Shown: positions 35,921-43,228, counted from the stretch's first letter. The stretch is 64,000 nucleotides of DNA from Clostridium sp. E02 (GCF_003833015.1 NZ_RJLQ01000001.1:62001-126000); one strand, 5' to 3'. Numbers and translations are program-made. Notes: generated from the letters alone by a model not told the origin.

Positions 35921-36211
35921 TTATATTAATGTGGTATACATATTGGTTTCGCCTGGTTTTTCTACAAGACCGGACATCGCTTTGATTGCTTTTTTAAAAT
36001 GGGCAGTAGCCCCGTGGTTACCCAGCGCAGTTTGATCTTCCCATTCCTCAAGCATGGTTAAAACCAGGGGATCTTTTACATCTTGAACCAGTTCATAACG
36101 GATGCAGCCAGTATCATTTGCCCGAGTTTCTTGAACCAATTTTCTAGCTATTTCTAAAAATTCTTCTTTTTTTCCTTCTTTTACGTAATTCTTTGCAACG
36201 ACTTTAATCAT
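35921..36211 (-). CDS. antibiotic biosynthesis monooxygenase-like (YgiN-type) protein
   Basis: A 96-aa ABM-fold protein beginning MIKVVAKNYVKEGKKEEFLE, with RANDTGCIRYELVQD and LTMLEEWEDQTALGNHG. Small dimeric members oxidise quinols or other aromatics without cofactors. AAGGAG precedes the ATG at 36211; the longer frame overlaps the next gene and has no site. It sits between two nitroreductases in one operon, which fits quinone handling. Confidence 0.87.
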   Translation of the reverse strand: MIKVVAKNYVKEGKKEEFLEIARKLVQETRANDTGCIRYELVQDVKDPLVLTMLEEWEDQTALGNHGATAHFKKAIKAMSGLVEKPGETNMYTTLI

Positions 36212-36224
36212 GATTTCTCCTTCT

Positions 36225-36728
36225 TTACCATTTCTCGTAATGGACTCTGTCTTCTTTGTAACGATCCTTATACTCATTCTTTTGATCATCTGGATAACCG
36301 ACGGAAATGAGGGCAAACGGTTTGATGTGATCTGGAAGTTCAAAGAGGGTACGAACGTTTTCTGTCACGTCTTTGGAAGTAGCAACACCGAGCCATACGG
36401 CGCCAAGGTCTAAATGGACAGCTTCTAAAAGCATGTTTTGAGCCGCTGCAGATAGATCTTCTTCCCATCCATTGGGGATCTTCATTTCATTCTCATTACA
36501 CAACAATGCAAAGGTCACAGAAGAAGTAAGGACGGGTTTTGCATAAGGGGAGCACTCGGAAAGCTTCGTAAGTGTATCTTTCTTCTTTACAACAATAAAT
36601 TCCCAAGGCTGGCGATTCATAGCGGATGGTGCCTGCATTGCGGCACGGAGCAGTTTGTCAATTTTCTCTGATTCTACGGGCTGATCTGTAAACTTACGGA
36701 TGCTCCTTCTGTTAAATATCTCTTTCAT
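36225..36728 (-). CDS. nitroreductase family protein (short)
   Basis: A 167-aa FMN-dependent nitroreductase. The opening IFNRRSIRKFTDQPVESEKI and MQAPSAMNRQPWEFIVV are family hallmarks, and LGAVWLGVATSK is the second flavin-contact region. It probably reduces quinones, nitroaromatics or related electrophiles. It lies 12 nt after the MarR gene and 13 nt before the monooxygenase-like gene. Confidence 0.92.
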   Translation of the reverse strand: MKEIFNRRSIRKFTDQPVESEKIDKLLRAAMQAPSAMNRQPWEFIVVKKKDTLTKLSECSPYAKPVLTSSVTFALLCNENEMKIPNGWEEDLSAAAQNMLLEAVHLDLGAVWLGVATSKDVTENVRTLFELPDHIKPFALISVGYPDDQKNEYKDRYKEDRVHYEKW

Positions 36729-36740
36729 TAAAATGACCTC

Positions 36741-37190
36741 CTAAGATTGGTTTAATTGTTCCAGAAGTTTGCCGCTGAGTTTTAAAAATTGTGCGGTCTC
36801 ATCTTCTGTTAGTATATTACTGTATTTTTCATGTAGCTTATCCCATGCAGTCATGATTTCATCTTGCATGGCGAGTCCCTCTGGAGTGGGTTTTAAGTAT
36901 ACATGTTTTCCCGCTGACAGTTTTTCAACAAGTCGTCTTCTCTCCAGTTTTTCAATCAACCGGGTGATGGTGGAAGGGGTTAAGTGAAGGGTTTCTCCCA
37001 GTTCTTTTTGCTGGATCTCCTTTTTTTGGTTTACCAGGTATAAAAGCAGGGCATGGCTGGGAGAGAGTCCGGTTTTAGAAAAGGCCTCCTCCGCAATTTT
37101 ACCAAATTCTCTTGCTAGCTTAGATGTGGAAAAAAATAAGCAGCTATTAAGCGAACAGGTTTGATCGTTTGATTGTTTTTGTTTGTTCAA
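36741..37190 (-). CDS. MarR family repressor of the redox operon
   Basis: A 149-aa MarR protein. The winged helix reads KELGETLHLTPSTITRLIEKLERRRLVEKL, and the wing is KHVYLKPTPEG. Two cysteines near the N-terminus (QTCSLNSCLFF) could serve as redox switches, but this is inference. The only plausible start is TTG 37190, with GAGGTGA 5 nt upstream; no in-frame ATG exists nearby. It leads an operon of five genes, and its promoter overlaps a 20-bp palindrome, which predicts autorepression. Confidence 0.9.
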   Translation of the reverse strand: MNKQKQSNDQTCSLNSCLFFSTSKLAREFGKIAEEAFSKTGLSPSHALLLYLVNQKKEIQQKELGETLHLTPSTITRLIEKLERRRLVEKLSAGKHVYLKPTPEGLAMQDEIMTAWDKLHEKYSNILTEDETAQFLKLSGKLLEQLNQS

Positions 37191-37201
37191 AACATCACCT
37201 C

Positions 37202-37221
37202 ATTTGTTTGTACATACAAAT
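37202..37221. promoter_or_regulatory. palindromic MarR operator
   Basis: A 20-bp inverted repeat, ATTTGTTTGT on one side against ATTTGTATGT on the other strand, so only one mirrored pair of positions mismatches. It overlaps the -10 of the marR promoter and extends downstream to the ribosome site. Confidence 0.75.
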
Positions 37222-37247
37222 ATAGCACGAGATCAAAGAACTGTCAA
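37219..37247 (-). promoter_or_regulatory. promoter of the MarR redox operon
   Basis: On the - strand: TTGACA (37247-37242), 17-bp spacer, TATATT (37224-37219). The -10 is inside the palindromic operator. Confidence 0.8.
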
Positions 37248-37257
37248 TCCCTTACTA

Positions 37258-37290
37258 ACAATTGTGTTAAATAAAATTAAATTGTACAAA
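37258..37290. promoter_or_regulatory. OhrR-like box of the first glutathione peroxidase gene
   Basis: An AT-rich stretch with ACAATT at one end and AATTGTAC near the other, immediately upstream of the -35 hexamer. Its core (AATTAAATTGT) recurs in the promoter of the second peroxidase gene and resembles OhrR operator half-sites. Confidence 0.5.
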
Positions 37291-37294
37291 ACTA

Positions 37295-37323
37295 TTGACA
37301 AGCAAACGCCTGCATCTTATAAT
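37295..37323 (+). promoter_or_regulatory. consensus promoter of the first glutathione peroxidase gene
   Basis: TTGACA (37295-37300), 17-bp spacer, TATAAT (37318-37323), both perfect. Confidence 0.85.
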
Positions 37324-37370
37324 ACAGACATAGAAACGTGAAACATTTAAAATATAAAGGAGGTTTTAAT

Positions 37371-37916
37371 ATGTCAGTTTATAATTTTACAGTCAAAACT
37401 AGGTCAGGAGAAGAAAAAAAATTATCTGATTATAAAGGAAAGGTACTTCTGATTGTGAATACAGCAACCGAATGTGGGTTTACCCCTCATTATACGGATC
37501 TTCAGGAAATGTATGCTGATTTTGCGGACAAAGGACTTGAAATTCTTGATTTCCCATGCAATCAGTTTGGGAATCAGGCACCTGGAACGAACGATGAGAT
37601 TCATACATTTTGTACGGGGCGTTTCGGTGTTACGTTCCCTCAATTTGGGAAAATAGATGTAAATGGCGAGAATGCAGATCCCCTTTACAAATACCTAGTA
37701 AAAGAAAAGGGATTTGAAGGCTTTGATTCCAAGCATGAACTTACAAAGGTACTGGAAGACATATTTGAGAAAAAGAATCCAAATTATAAGAAGGAACCAG
37801 ATATTAAGTGGAATTTTACGAAATTTTTGATTGACCAGAGCGGGAATGTAATCAAACGTTTTGAACCGACCGCTGATATGAAGGCAGTGAAAAAAGAAGT
37901 AGAAGACTTACTATAA
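37371..37916 (+). CDS. gpx: glutathione peroxidase family thiol peroxidase
   Basis: A 181-aa GPx-fold peroxidase. The peroxidatic residue is cysteine 35 in NTATECGFTPHY (codon TGT, not TGA), with Gln 65 in FPCNQFG and Trp in WNFTKFLID completing the catalytic site. Bacterial cysteine GPx enzymes usually use thioredoxin rather than glutathione to reduce hydroperoxides. An extra loop (about 120-140) makes it longer than the second copy at 39890. AAAGGAGG precedes ATG 37371. An OhrR-like regulator follows after 34 nt. Confidence 0.93.
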   Translation: MSVYNFTVKTRSGEEKKLSDYKGKVLLIVNTATECGFTPHYTDLQEMYADFADKGLEILDFPCNQFGNQAPGTNDEIHTFCTGRFGVTFPQFGKIDVNGENADPLYKYLVKEKGFEGFDSKHELTKVLEDIFEKKNPNYKKEPDIKWNFTKFLIDQSGNVIKRFEPTADMKAVKKEVEDLL

Positions 37917-37950
37917 ATAAGAGATTACAGAGGGAGAACAATTACCAGTC

Positions 37951-38388
37951 ATGAATTATGAAAGATTGAAGATAGAAAATCAGCTTTGCTTTCCATTATA
38001 TGCATGTTCCCGTGAGATTGTCAGACTTTATAAACCATATCTGGACGAGATCGGGCTGACCTATACCCAGTATATTACCATGATGGTACTATGGGAGAGA
38101 AAGCAGATAACTGTCAAACAGCTTGGAGAAATCCTTTATCTGGATAGCGGTACGTTGACTCCCTTGCTAAAGAAGATGGAGGCCGCAGGTCTTTTGACTA
38201 GAAGCAGAGATAAGAAGGACGAGAGAAGTGTCATTGCAAAGCTGACGGAAAAAGGGGAACAATTAAAAGACCAGGCGGTATCCATTCCAGAGAAAATAAC
38301 CAGTTGTGTTCCTTTGAATCAAGAAGAAGCAGGGCAACTCTATCGTTTGCTTTATAAAATCCTTGGTCAAACTGGCAGAACTTCATAA
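37951..38388 (+). CDS. ohrR: OhrR-type organic hydroperoxide-sensing MarR repressor
   Basis: A 145-aa MarR protein very close in pattern to Bacillus OhrR: KIENQLCFPLYACSREIVRL contains the single reactive cysteine (C13, matching OhrR C15), then YLDSGTLTPLLKKMEAAGL (recognition helix) and KKDERSVIAKLTEKG (wing). Oxidation of that cysteine by organic peroxides would release DNA. It lies 34 nt after the peroxidase gene and probably shares its promoter. Confidence 0.9.
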   Translation: MNYERLKIENQLCFPLYACSREIVRLYKPYLDEIGLTYTQYITMMVLWERKQITVKQLGEILYLDSGTLTPLLKKMEAAGLLTRSRDKKDERSVIAKLTEKGEQLKDQAVSIPEKITSCVPLNQEEAGQLYRLLYKILGQTGRTS

Positions 38389-38392
38389 TCAG

Positions 38393-38444
38393 AAAAAAAG
38401 ATCCCACATCCGCACATTTAAGCGCTTGGTGAGATCTTTTTTGT
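38393..38444. terminator. bidirectional terminator
   Basis: AAAAAAGATCCCAC pairs with GGTGAGATCTTTTTT apart from one mismatch. It lies between the convergent ohrR and FAD oxidoreductase genes. Confidence 0.8.
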
Positions 38445-38460
38445 TGTAGAAAGGCTTTTA

Positions 38461-39798
38461 TTAAATTCCCTGGGAGAAGGTAAAGAGATGAGTTGGGTCG
38501 TATCGTTCTTTAATTTCTTTTAGACGACAAACATGTTCACCATAATATTCACCTAGGTAACAGGGGAGATTGGAATAGGGGAAGTTTACATAGGAACCTC
38601 TGGTTTTTTCTTCCAGGTAATGAAAACTAGAATTCAGCCAGGATGCGCTGCTGCATCTTGAATCTTTAAATATAGATTCCAACCACGTAATAGAGCGAGC
38701 CTTGCGGTAAAAAAAGGCAGTATCCTCTTCTGAAATCTGGGATACCATTCCTCCCAGTGCACAGAAAGAAAGACCAGTGTAGACAGAACCACAGGGCCGT
38801 TCCTGGATCATCGCCGCAAGATGGTCACACTCATCGTCTGTAAAATCACGTTGTACAAAACGGCTTGCGGATAGAAAGGTTTCATAGGGAGGATAGAGGC
38901 TTCCGATTCGTGTCATAGCTTCCAGAAATGTAAGGTGTTTGAAACGGTATTTTACACCTCCCAGTGAAAGCAGCGGTGAGAGAATTCCCAAAGCAGCTTC
39001 CGGTGGTCCATAAAAGATTCCATAAGCTGCAATGGCGGTACCTTCTGCCGCTGAATTAAATATCCGGGATACCATTGTAATTCTTTTATCTGCATTCATA
39101 AGCCATTCCTGCCAGGAAAGAAGAAACCAGGATTGAGTATCTTGATCTGCATTGGGATATCGAAAGTCAATGTAGGTGACTTTATCCACCTTTTTCGGTA
39201 ATCGGTAGGTCATGGATACAATTATTCCAAAGTTTCCACCGCCGCCTCCACGACAGGCCCAAAACAGATCGGGATTATCCGTAAGACTGGCAGTGATTAA
39301 ACAGCCTTTTGCATCCACTATTTCTACTTCAATCAGGCTGTCGCATCCCAATCCAAGGTAACGGCAGGAGAGTCCCCAGCCTCCCCCAAGCGTATATCCG
39401 CAGACGCCGACAGTGGGGCAGGTTCCACCTGGGAAGGGATACCCATAAACCGATACGGCTTCGTAAATGTCTTTATTGCTTACCCCACTTTGCAGGGTGA
39501 TTTTATGAGCATCTTCATCCATTCGGATCTCTTTCATTTCACTTAAGTCAATATCCAGAACTTCATTTCCAGTAGAGTAACCTTCATAATTGTGGCCCCC
39601 ACCACGAATCCGCAGGCAGATATGATGGTTTTTTGCCCATGAAACTGCGTGACAGACGTCAGCTATATTCTGACAGTATACAATAGCGGAAGGAAATTTT
39701 TGAACAGCCCGATTATAAACTTGTCTTGCTTCTTGATAAATGGGGGTCTCTGGGGTAATAACACGGCCAGTTAGACCGTTTAATTCACAGCAGTTCAT
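38461..39798 (-). CDS. FAD-linked oxidoreductase of the berberine bridge enzyme (BBE) type
   Basis: A 445-aa protein: FAD-binding PCMH domain (about 35-175), substrate domain, and C-terminal BBE segment (YYGEHVCRLKEIKERYDPTHLF). Histidine 69 in RGGGHNYEG and cysteine 127 in GGTCPTVGVCG match the two residues that bind FAD covalently in bicovalent BBE-like enzymes. Such enzymes oxidise sugars, alcohols or complex metabolites, normally with oxygen. No signal peptide is seen. Its ribosome site lies in one arm of a perfect palindrome. Confidence 0.88.
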   Translation of the reverse strand: MNCCELNGLTGRVITPETPIYQEARQVYNRAVQKFPSAIVYCQNIADVCHAVSWAKNHHICLRIRGGGHNYEGYSTGNEVLDIDLSEMKEIRMDEDAHKITLQSGVSNKDIYEAVSVYGYPFPGGTCPTVGVCGYTLGGGWGLSCRYLGLGCDSLIEVEIVDAKGCLITASLTDNPDLFWACRGGGGGNFGIIVSMTYRLPKKVDKVTYIDFRYPNADQDTQSWFLLSWQEWLMNADKRITMVSRIFNSAAEGTAIAAYGIFYGPPEAALGILSPLLSLGGVKYRFKHLTFLEAMTRIGSLYPPYETFLSASRFVQRDFTDDECDHLAAMIQERPCGSVYTGLSFCALGGMVSQISEEDTAFFYRKARSITWLESIFKDSRCSSASWLNSSFHYLEEKTRGSYVNFPYSNLPCYLGEYYGEHVCRLKEIKERYDPTHLFTFSQGI

Positions 39799-39807
39799 AA
39801 TATATAC

Positions 39808-39845
39808 CCTCCTTTCCTTAATACCATGGTATTAAGGAAAGGAGG
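39808..39845. promoter_or_regulatory. perfect 38-bp palindrome covering the ribosome site of the BBE gene
   Basis: Arms of 19 bp with no mismatch and no loop: CCTCCTTTCC at one end, CCATGG at the centre, GGAAAGGAGG at the other. Read on the - strand, the 3' arm holds AAAGGAGG 9 nt before the BBE ATG. It could be a repressor site, an RNA hairpin masking translation, or both. Confidence 0.85.
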
Positions 39846-39889
39846 TTTTGGTTCTGCTTGTATTTATAGAGTGAGACAGAAGAAGAGAA

Positions 39890-40363
39890 TTATAGAAGGG
39901 CAGTGATATCTTTTTCTAATTTTTCTGGTTTATCAGTTGGTGCATATCGCTTTACAACTTCGCCATTTCTATCAACAAGGAACTTTGTAAAATTCCATTT
40001 GATGGCAGAACGGAAAAGTCCTGATTTCTGAGACTTTAAATAGGAATACAAAGGAGACTGATCCTCTCCATTAACATCTGTTTTTGCAAATTGGGGAAAG
40101 GAAACATCATAATTCATCTTACAAAACTGATGAATCTCTTCTCCAGTACCTGGTGCCTGATGTCCAAACTGGTTGCAGGGGAAGTCTAAAATAACAAGAC
40201 CCTTGTCTTTGTACTTCCTGTATAAAGATTCTAATCCTTCATATTGAGGTGTGAATCCACATCCGGTTGCAGTATTTACAATCAGCAAAACTTTATCTTT
40301 ATAATCCGACAGGGTTACAGGTGTTCCATTTCGATCCATTACGGTTAAGTCATAAATATTCAT
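39890..40363 (-). CDS. gpx: glutathione peroxidase family thiol peroxidase (second copy)
   Basis: A 157-aa GPx-fold peroxidase. The catalytic residues are Cys 35 (NTATGCGFTPQY, TGT codon), Gln 65 (FPCNQFG) and Trp in WNFTKFLVD. It shares most motifs with the copy at 37371 but lacks its internal loop, so the two are diverged paralogues rather than a recent duplication. Its promoter overlaps an OhrR-like box. The BBE gene lies downstream on the same strand beyond the 38-bp palindrome. Confidence 0.93.
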   Translation of the reverse strand: MNIYDLTVMDRNGTPVTLSDYKDKVLLIVNTATGCGFTPQYEGLESLYRKYKDKGLVILDFPCNQFGHQAPGTGEEIHQFCKMNYDVSFPQFAKTDVNGEDQSPLYSYLKSQKSGLFRSAIKWNFTKFLVDRNGEVVKRYAPTDKPEKLEKDITALL

Positions 40364-40397
40364 ATCAATCCCTCACTTATGCGAAATATTATTTTTA

Positions 40398-40421
40398 ACA
40401 ATTTAATTTTACACAATTAAA
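40398..40421. promoter_or_regulatory. OhrR-like operator of the second glutathione peroxidase gene
   Basis: A 24-bp stretch made of ACAATTTAATT and ACACAATTAAA, close to the inverted AT-rich operator known for Bacillus OhrR. It covers the -10 hexamer of the gpx promoter. Confidence 0.65.
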
Positions 40422-40434
40422 ACGGAAAAGTCAA
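40406..40434 (-). promoter_or_regulatory. promoter of the second glutathione peroxidase gene
   Basis: On the - strand: TTGACT (40434-40429), 17-bp spacer, TAAAAT (40411-40406). Confidence 0.75.
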
Positions 40435-40608
40435 TACTCCGATTCAATTATGATACCCAGGATGCAGGGGATTTATTGGAAAATTAACCTATTTGGATAG
40501 AAAACTGGGAAAAGAAAGAAAAAAATAAGATTAATTGAGGAGTGACAGGTTCTATTCCTATTTCTTCAACATAAAATAAGACAAATTGTTTAATTGAAAG
40601 GCAGTAAC

Positions 40609-42048
40609 ATGATGAATTCATGCCCTGATGGATTGTTTACTTATACCATTCAATCCGGTGATACGCTATGGTTAATTTCAAGACGTTACTACACGACCGT
40701 GGAAGCAATAATGGAGGCAAATCCAGGCTTAAATCCTAACAAGCTGATGATTGGAGGGAAAATCTGCATTCCAACAGGAAAATGGAGACAGCAGACTTCC
40801 GCTCCTGCAGTGACACAGCCTTCCGCTCCCGCAATGACGCAGCCTTCTACAACGGTTCCATCACCAATGAGGACACAGCCTCCATCACAGCCCTCGATGC
40901 AGGCCAATACCCCGAGGCAGACTTATTCTTCCATTAAGCCGACGCCCCAGTTAAAGCCACAGCCAATGCCATTCCCTCAATCCGTAGTAAAAGGAGAGGA
41001 AATGAGTTACAAACCAACAAAGTGTCCCGTAGGACTTCGTCCTTATACCATAGAAAACGGAGATACTTTATGGAAATTATCTCAAAGCTATTGTACTACA
41101 ATAGAAACAATTATGGCATTAAACCCTGGACTTACACTTGATAATTTGAAAGTGGGCCAGGTGATCTGGATTCCTGCGGGATATAAATTCCGAAATCTTC
41201 CTCCATGGGCACGTCCAGAGGAAGACACCGATAATTCATGTGGAGCAGGAACCCAATCGTATACAATTGAAGCGGGAGATACTTTATGGCTGTTATCCCA
41301 GCGTTTTAATACGACAGTAGAGGCAATCATGGATTCCAATCCAGGTGTGAATCCCACCAACTTGTTTGTGGGTCAGGTGATTTGTATGCCTGGGAGACGA
41401 AACAATCAGCCTCAACCAACGCCCCGTCCCCAACCGCAGCCCCAGCCTCAGCCCCAGCCAACACCAACACCAAGACCCATTCCCATGCCCCCCATTAATT
41501 CCAAGATTTCAAAGGCAGAACAGAGCTTAGATAATTATTTTCGCTATTTATGGATGCAAAACATTTATTGGATGAGAATGGCAATACAGAGTATATTGCT
41601 CAATCTTGCGGACTCAGATTATGTTAAAAGCCGTCTAATGGAAAATCCAAAAGACTTTGAGTTGGCATTAAAAACGTTTTATGGAGAAAGTGAGTCTAAT
41701 AAAGTTTCGGATGTCATGATGAATCTTTTAAACCTTATGGATGATTATGTGACAGCGGTTCGAGATGGAAATATGGAGATGGCAGCAGAAACCGAGAAAC
41801 GAGCCAGTGATATGTCACAACAGCTTGCATCAACGCTTGCCAGCATGAATCCAAACTGGTCCGTAACCGATTTAAAGAATATGCTCCAGGGGATTTTGGA
41901 TATGACAAAACAAGAGGTAATGGCCATTAAAGGTCAGAAATACAAAGAGGGAATAAACATATTTGATAATATAGAAAGAAATGTTTTAGAACTGGCAGAT
42001 ATGATGGCACAGGGAATCGTAATGCAGTTTCCAGAATATTTTAAATAA
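40609..42048 (+). CDS. triple-LysM protein with C-terminal helical domain
   Basis: A 479-aa protein with three LysM repeats (about 10-54, 142-190, 217-262), each with a YTI..GDTLW...TT.E.IM..NPG pattern. They are joined by Pro/Gln/Thr-rich linkers, the last a PQPQ repeat. The C-terminal 180 residues are predicted helical (WMQNIYWMRMAIQSILLNLA; NPKDFELALKTFYGE; MNPNWSV; YDNIE-like INIFDNIERNVLELADMM). This resembles a Firmicutes helical family of unknown role. No signal peptide is seen, so it may act in the spore coat or mother cell. ATG 40609 follows AAAGG. Confidence 0.8.
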   Translation: MMNSCPDGLFTYTIQSGDTLWLISRRYYTTVEAIMEANPGLNPNKLMIGGKICIPTGKWRQQTSAPAVTQPSAPAMTQPSTTVPSPMRTQPPSQPSMQANTPRQTYSSIKPTPQLKPQPMPFPQSVVKGEEMSYKPTKCPVGLRPYTIENGDTLWKLSQSYCTTIETIMALNPGLTLDNLKVGQVIWIPAGYKFRNLPPWARPEEDTDNSCGAGTQSYTIEAGDTLWLLSQRFNTTVEAIMDSNPGVNPTNLFVGQVICMPGRRNNQPQPTPRPQPQPQPQPQPTPTPRPIPMPPINSKISKAEQSLDNYFRYLWMQNIYWMRMAIQSILLNLADSDYVKSRLMENPKDFELALKTFYGESESNKVSDVMMNLLNLMDDYVTAVRDGNMEMAAETEKRASDMSQQLASTLASMNPNWSVTDLKNMLQGILDMTKQEVMAIKGQKYKEGINIFDNIERNVLELADMMAQGIVMQFPEYFK

Positions 42049-42058
42049 TCAGTAAAAA

Positions 42059-42102
42059 GAAACCATCCGGTATATTTATAGCCTCCGGATGGTTCCTTTT
42101 TT
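42059..42102. terminator. bidirectional terminator after the LysM gene
   Basis: AACCATCCGG pairs perfectly with CCGGATGGTT, with T runs on each strand. It also lies downstream of the micro-operon on the - strand. Confidence 0.9.
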
Positions 42103-42157
42103 GGTTTGCCCAATGATCAATGAATACCCTCAATCACATACAAAGTTTTCTTCGTGA

Positions 42158-42220
42158 TTAGCTTAATACAGCGCAAGCGCTAAAATTGTACATGTCAGGT
42201 TCGATATTTGTGTTTTTCAC
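42158..42220 (-). CDS. candidate 20-aa peptide gene
   Basis: GTG at 42220 opens a 20-codon frame ending in TAA. The peptide starts MKNTNIEPDM, has one cysteine at position 16, and ends Ala-Val-Leu-Ser. AGGAGGGG precedes the GTG by about 6 nt, and the start overlaps the stop of the 73-aa gene as GTGA, the normal sign of coupled translation. It is too short for homology-based support. It could be a signalling or antimicrobial peptide, or only a chance frame. Confidence 0.4.
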   Translation of the reverse strand: MKNTNIEPDMYNFSACAVLS

Positions 42221-42438
42221 TCTTTTCCCCTCCTTTTTATGAGAACAGAGGCTGTTAGGCAAAAAATGCCAGGAAGGAAAAATAGAATACTTGAAAGACA
42301 TAGGGTAAGCTCTATTCCGTAGGGTTCTGTAAACATTCTGGATTTTATAAGAAGATAATCATATAGAATTGAAATGGCATAAATCAGCAAAAATAACACA
42401 CCATTGATGAATAAGATAAGTTGTGCGAATTTTTTCAT
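42217..42438 (-). CDS. small two-helix membrane protein
   Basis: A 73-aa hypothetical protein with two membrane helices (about 6-30 and 45-65: QLILFINGVLFLLIYAISIL, then LTLCLSSILFFLPGIFCL) and a basic C-terminus. GGGGGGA lies just before its ATG. It is divergent from an XRE regulator gene, with a 21-bp inverted repeat in its leader. I do not recognise it. Confidence 0.6.
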   Translation of the reverse strand: MKKFAQLILFINGVLFLLIYAISILYDYLLIKSRMFTEPYGIELTLCLSSILFFLPGIFCLTASVLIKRRGKE

Positions 42439-42459
42439 ATTCCCCCCGTTCCCAAGTTA

Positions 42460-42480
42460 TTGTTATTGCGATGATAACAA
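42460..42480. promoter_or_regulatory. inverted repeat between the micro-operon and the XRE gene
   Basis: TTGTTAT, 7-nt spacer, ATAACAA: perfect 7-bp arms, 22 bp upstream of the small membrane protein gene. It may be an operator for the divergent XRE regulator. Confidence 0.55.
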
Positions 42481-42619
42481 AATCAGTTTTAGCAGAAGAA
42501 GAAGGAAATATGTACGATTAGAAAAGGAATCGCACAAACCATGCAAAGAAGCCGTATCTATGATAAAATAAAGAATATTTACCCAAAGAAATTGAAGGGG
42601 TTGAGAGGAGGTAAAAGCA

Positions 42620-43216
42620 ATGGATTGTGTGAAAGTAGGAAAACTAATTTTGAAACTGCGGAAAGAAAAAGGGATGACGCAAAAAGAATTGGCAGACATG
42701 ATGTATATCAGTGATCGGACTATTTCGAAATGGGAGCGTGGAATCGGTTGCCCGGATGTTTCCTTATTGCATGAACTATCCCGTATTCTAGGAGTGAATA
42801 TAGAAAAGATCTTAGCAGGGGATCTGGAAGCCAACGATACGGATAGGGGAAATATGAAAAAGATAAAATTTTATGTGTGTCCAACTTGTGGGAACACTTT
42901 GTATGACATAGGGGAAGCTCAAATTTCTTGTTGTGGCAGAAAACTTGTTTCTCTAATTGCAAAGAATGAGGACTCAGAACATGAACTTGTGGTGGACCGG
43001 ACAGATGGAGAGATGTATTTGACACTACAACACGAAATGACGAAGGGGCACTTTATCTCTTTTGTCGCTTATGTTCTGGATGACAGGGTACTTTTTATAA
43101 AACTCTACCCAGAACAAACGGTACAAGTTCGATTCTCACCTATGCAGAGAGGAGAATTATATTTTTATTGCACTAAAAATGGTCTTTTTAAAAGAGGAAA
43201 AAGAAGGGAATCATGA
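42620..43216 (+). CDS. XRE family regulator with zinc-ribbon-like domain
   Basis: A 198-aa protein: an N-terminal XRE helix-turn-helix (about 5-62; KGMTQKELADMMYISDRTIS, KWERGIGCPDVSLL), then a metal-binding domain with CPTCGN and SCCG pairs (about 90-115), and a C-terminal beta-rich region (about 125-198). The C-terminal part resembles desulfoferrodoxin-like/zinc ribbon modules found on clostridial XRE proteins. Metal or redox sensing is inferred. GAGGAGG precedes the ATG. It is divergent from the micro-operon. Confidence 0.85.
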   Translation: MDCVKVGKLILKLRKEKGMTQKELADMMYISDRTISKWERGIGCPDVSLLHELSRILGVNIEKILAGDLEANDTDRGNMKKIKFYVCPTCGNTLYDIGEAQISCCGRKLVSLIAKNEDSEHELVVDRTDGEMYLTLQHEMTKGHFISFVAYVLDDRVLFIKLYPEQTVQVRFSPMQRGELYFYCTKNGLFKRGKRRES

Positions 43217-43228
43217 GAAAACCCTATA

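Noticed and set aside
37371-40363. Selenocysteine in either glutathione peroxidase
   Set aside because: Both active-site codons are TGT, so these are ordinary cysteine enzymes.
41396-41490. Short repeats as a possible CRISPR or VNTR array
   Set aside because: They are codon repeats for the Pro-Gln linker of the LysM protein, without unique spacers.
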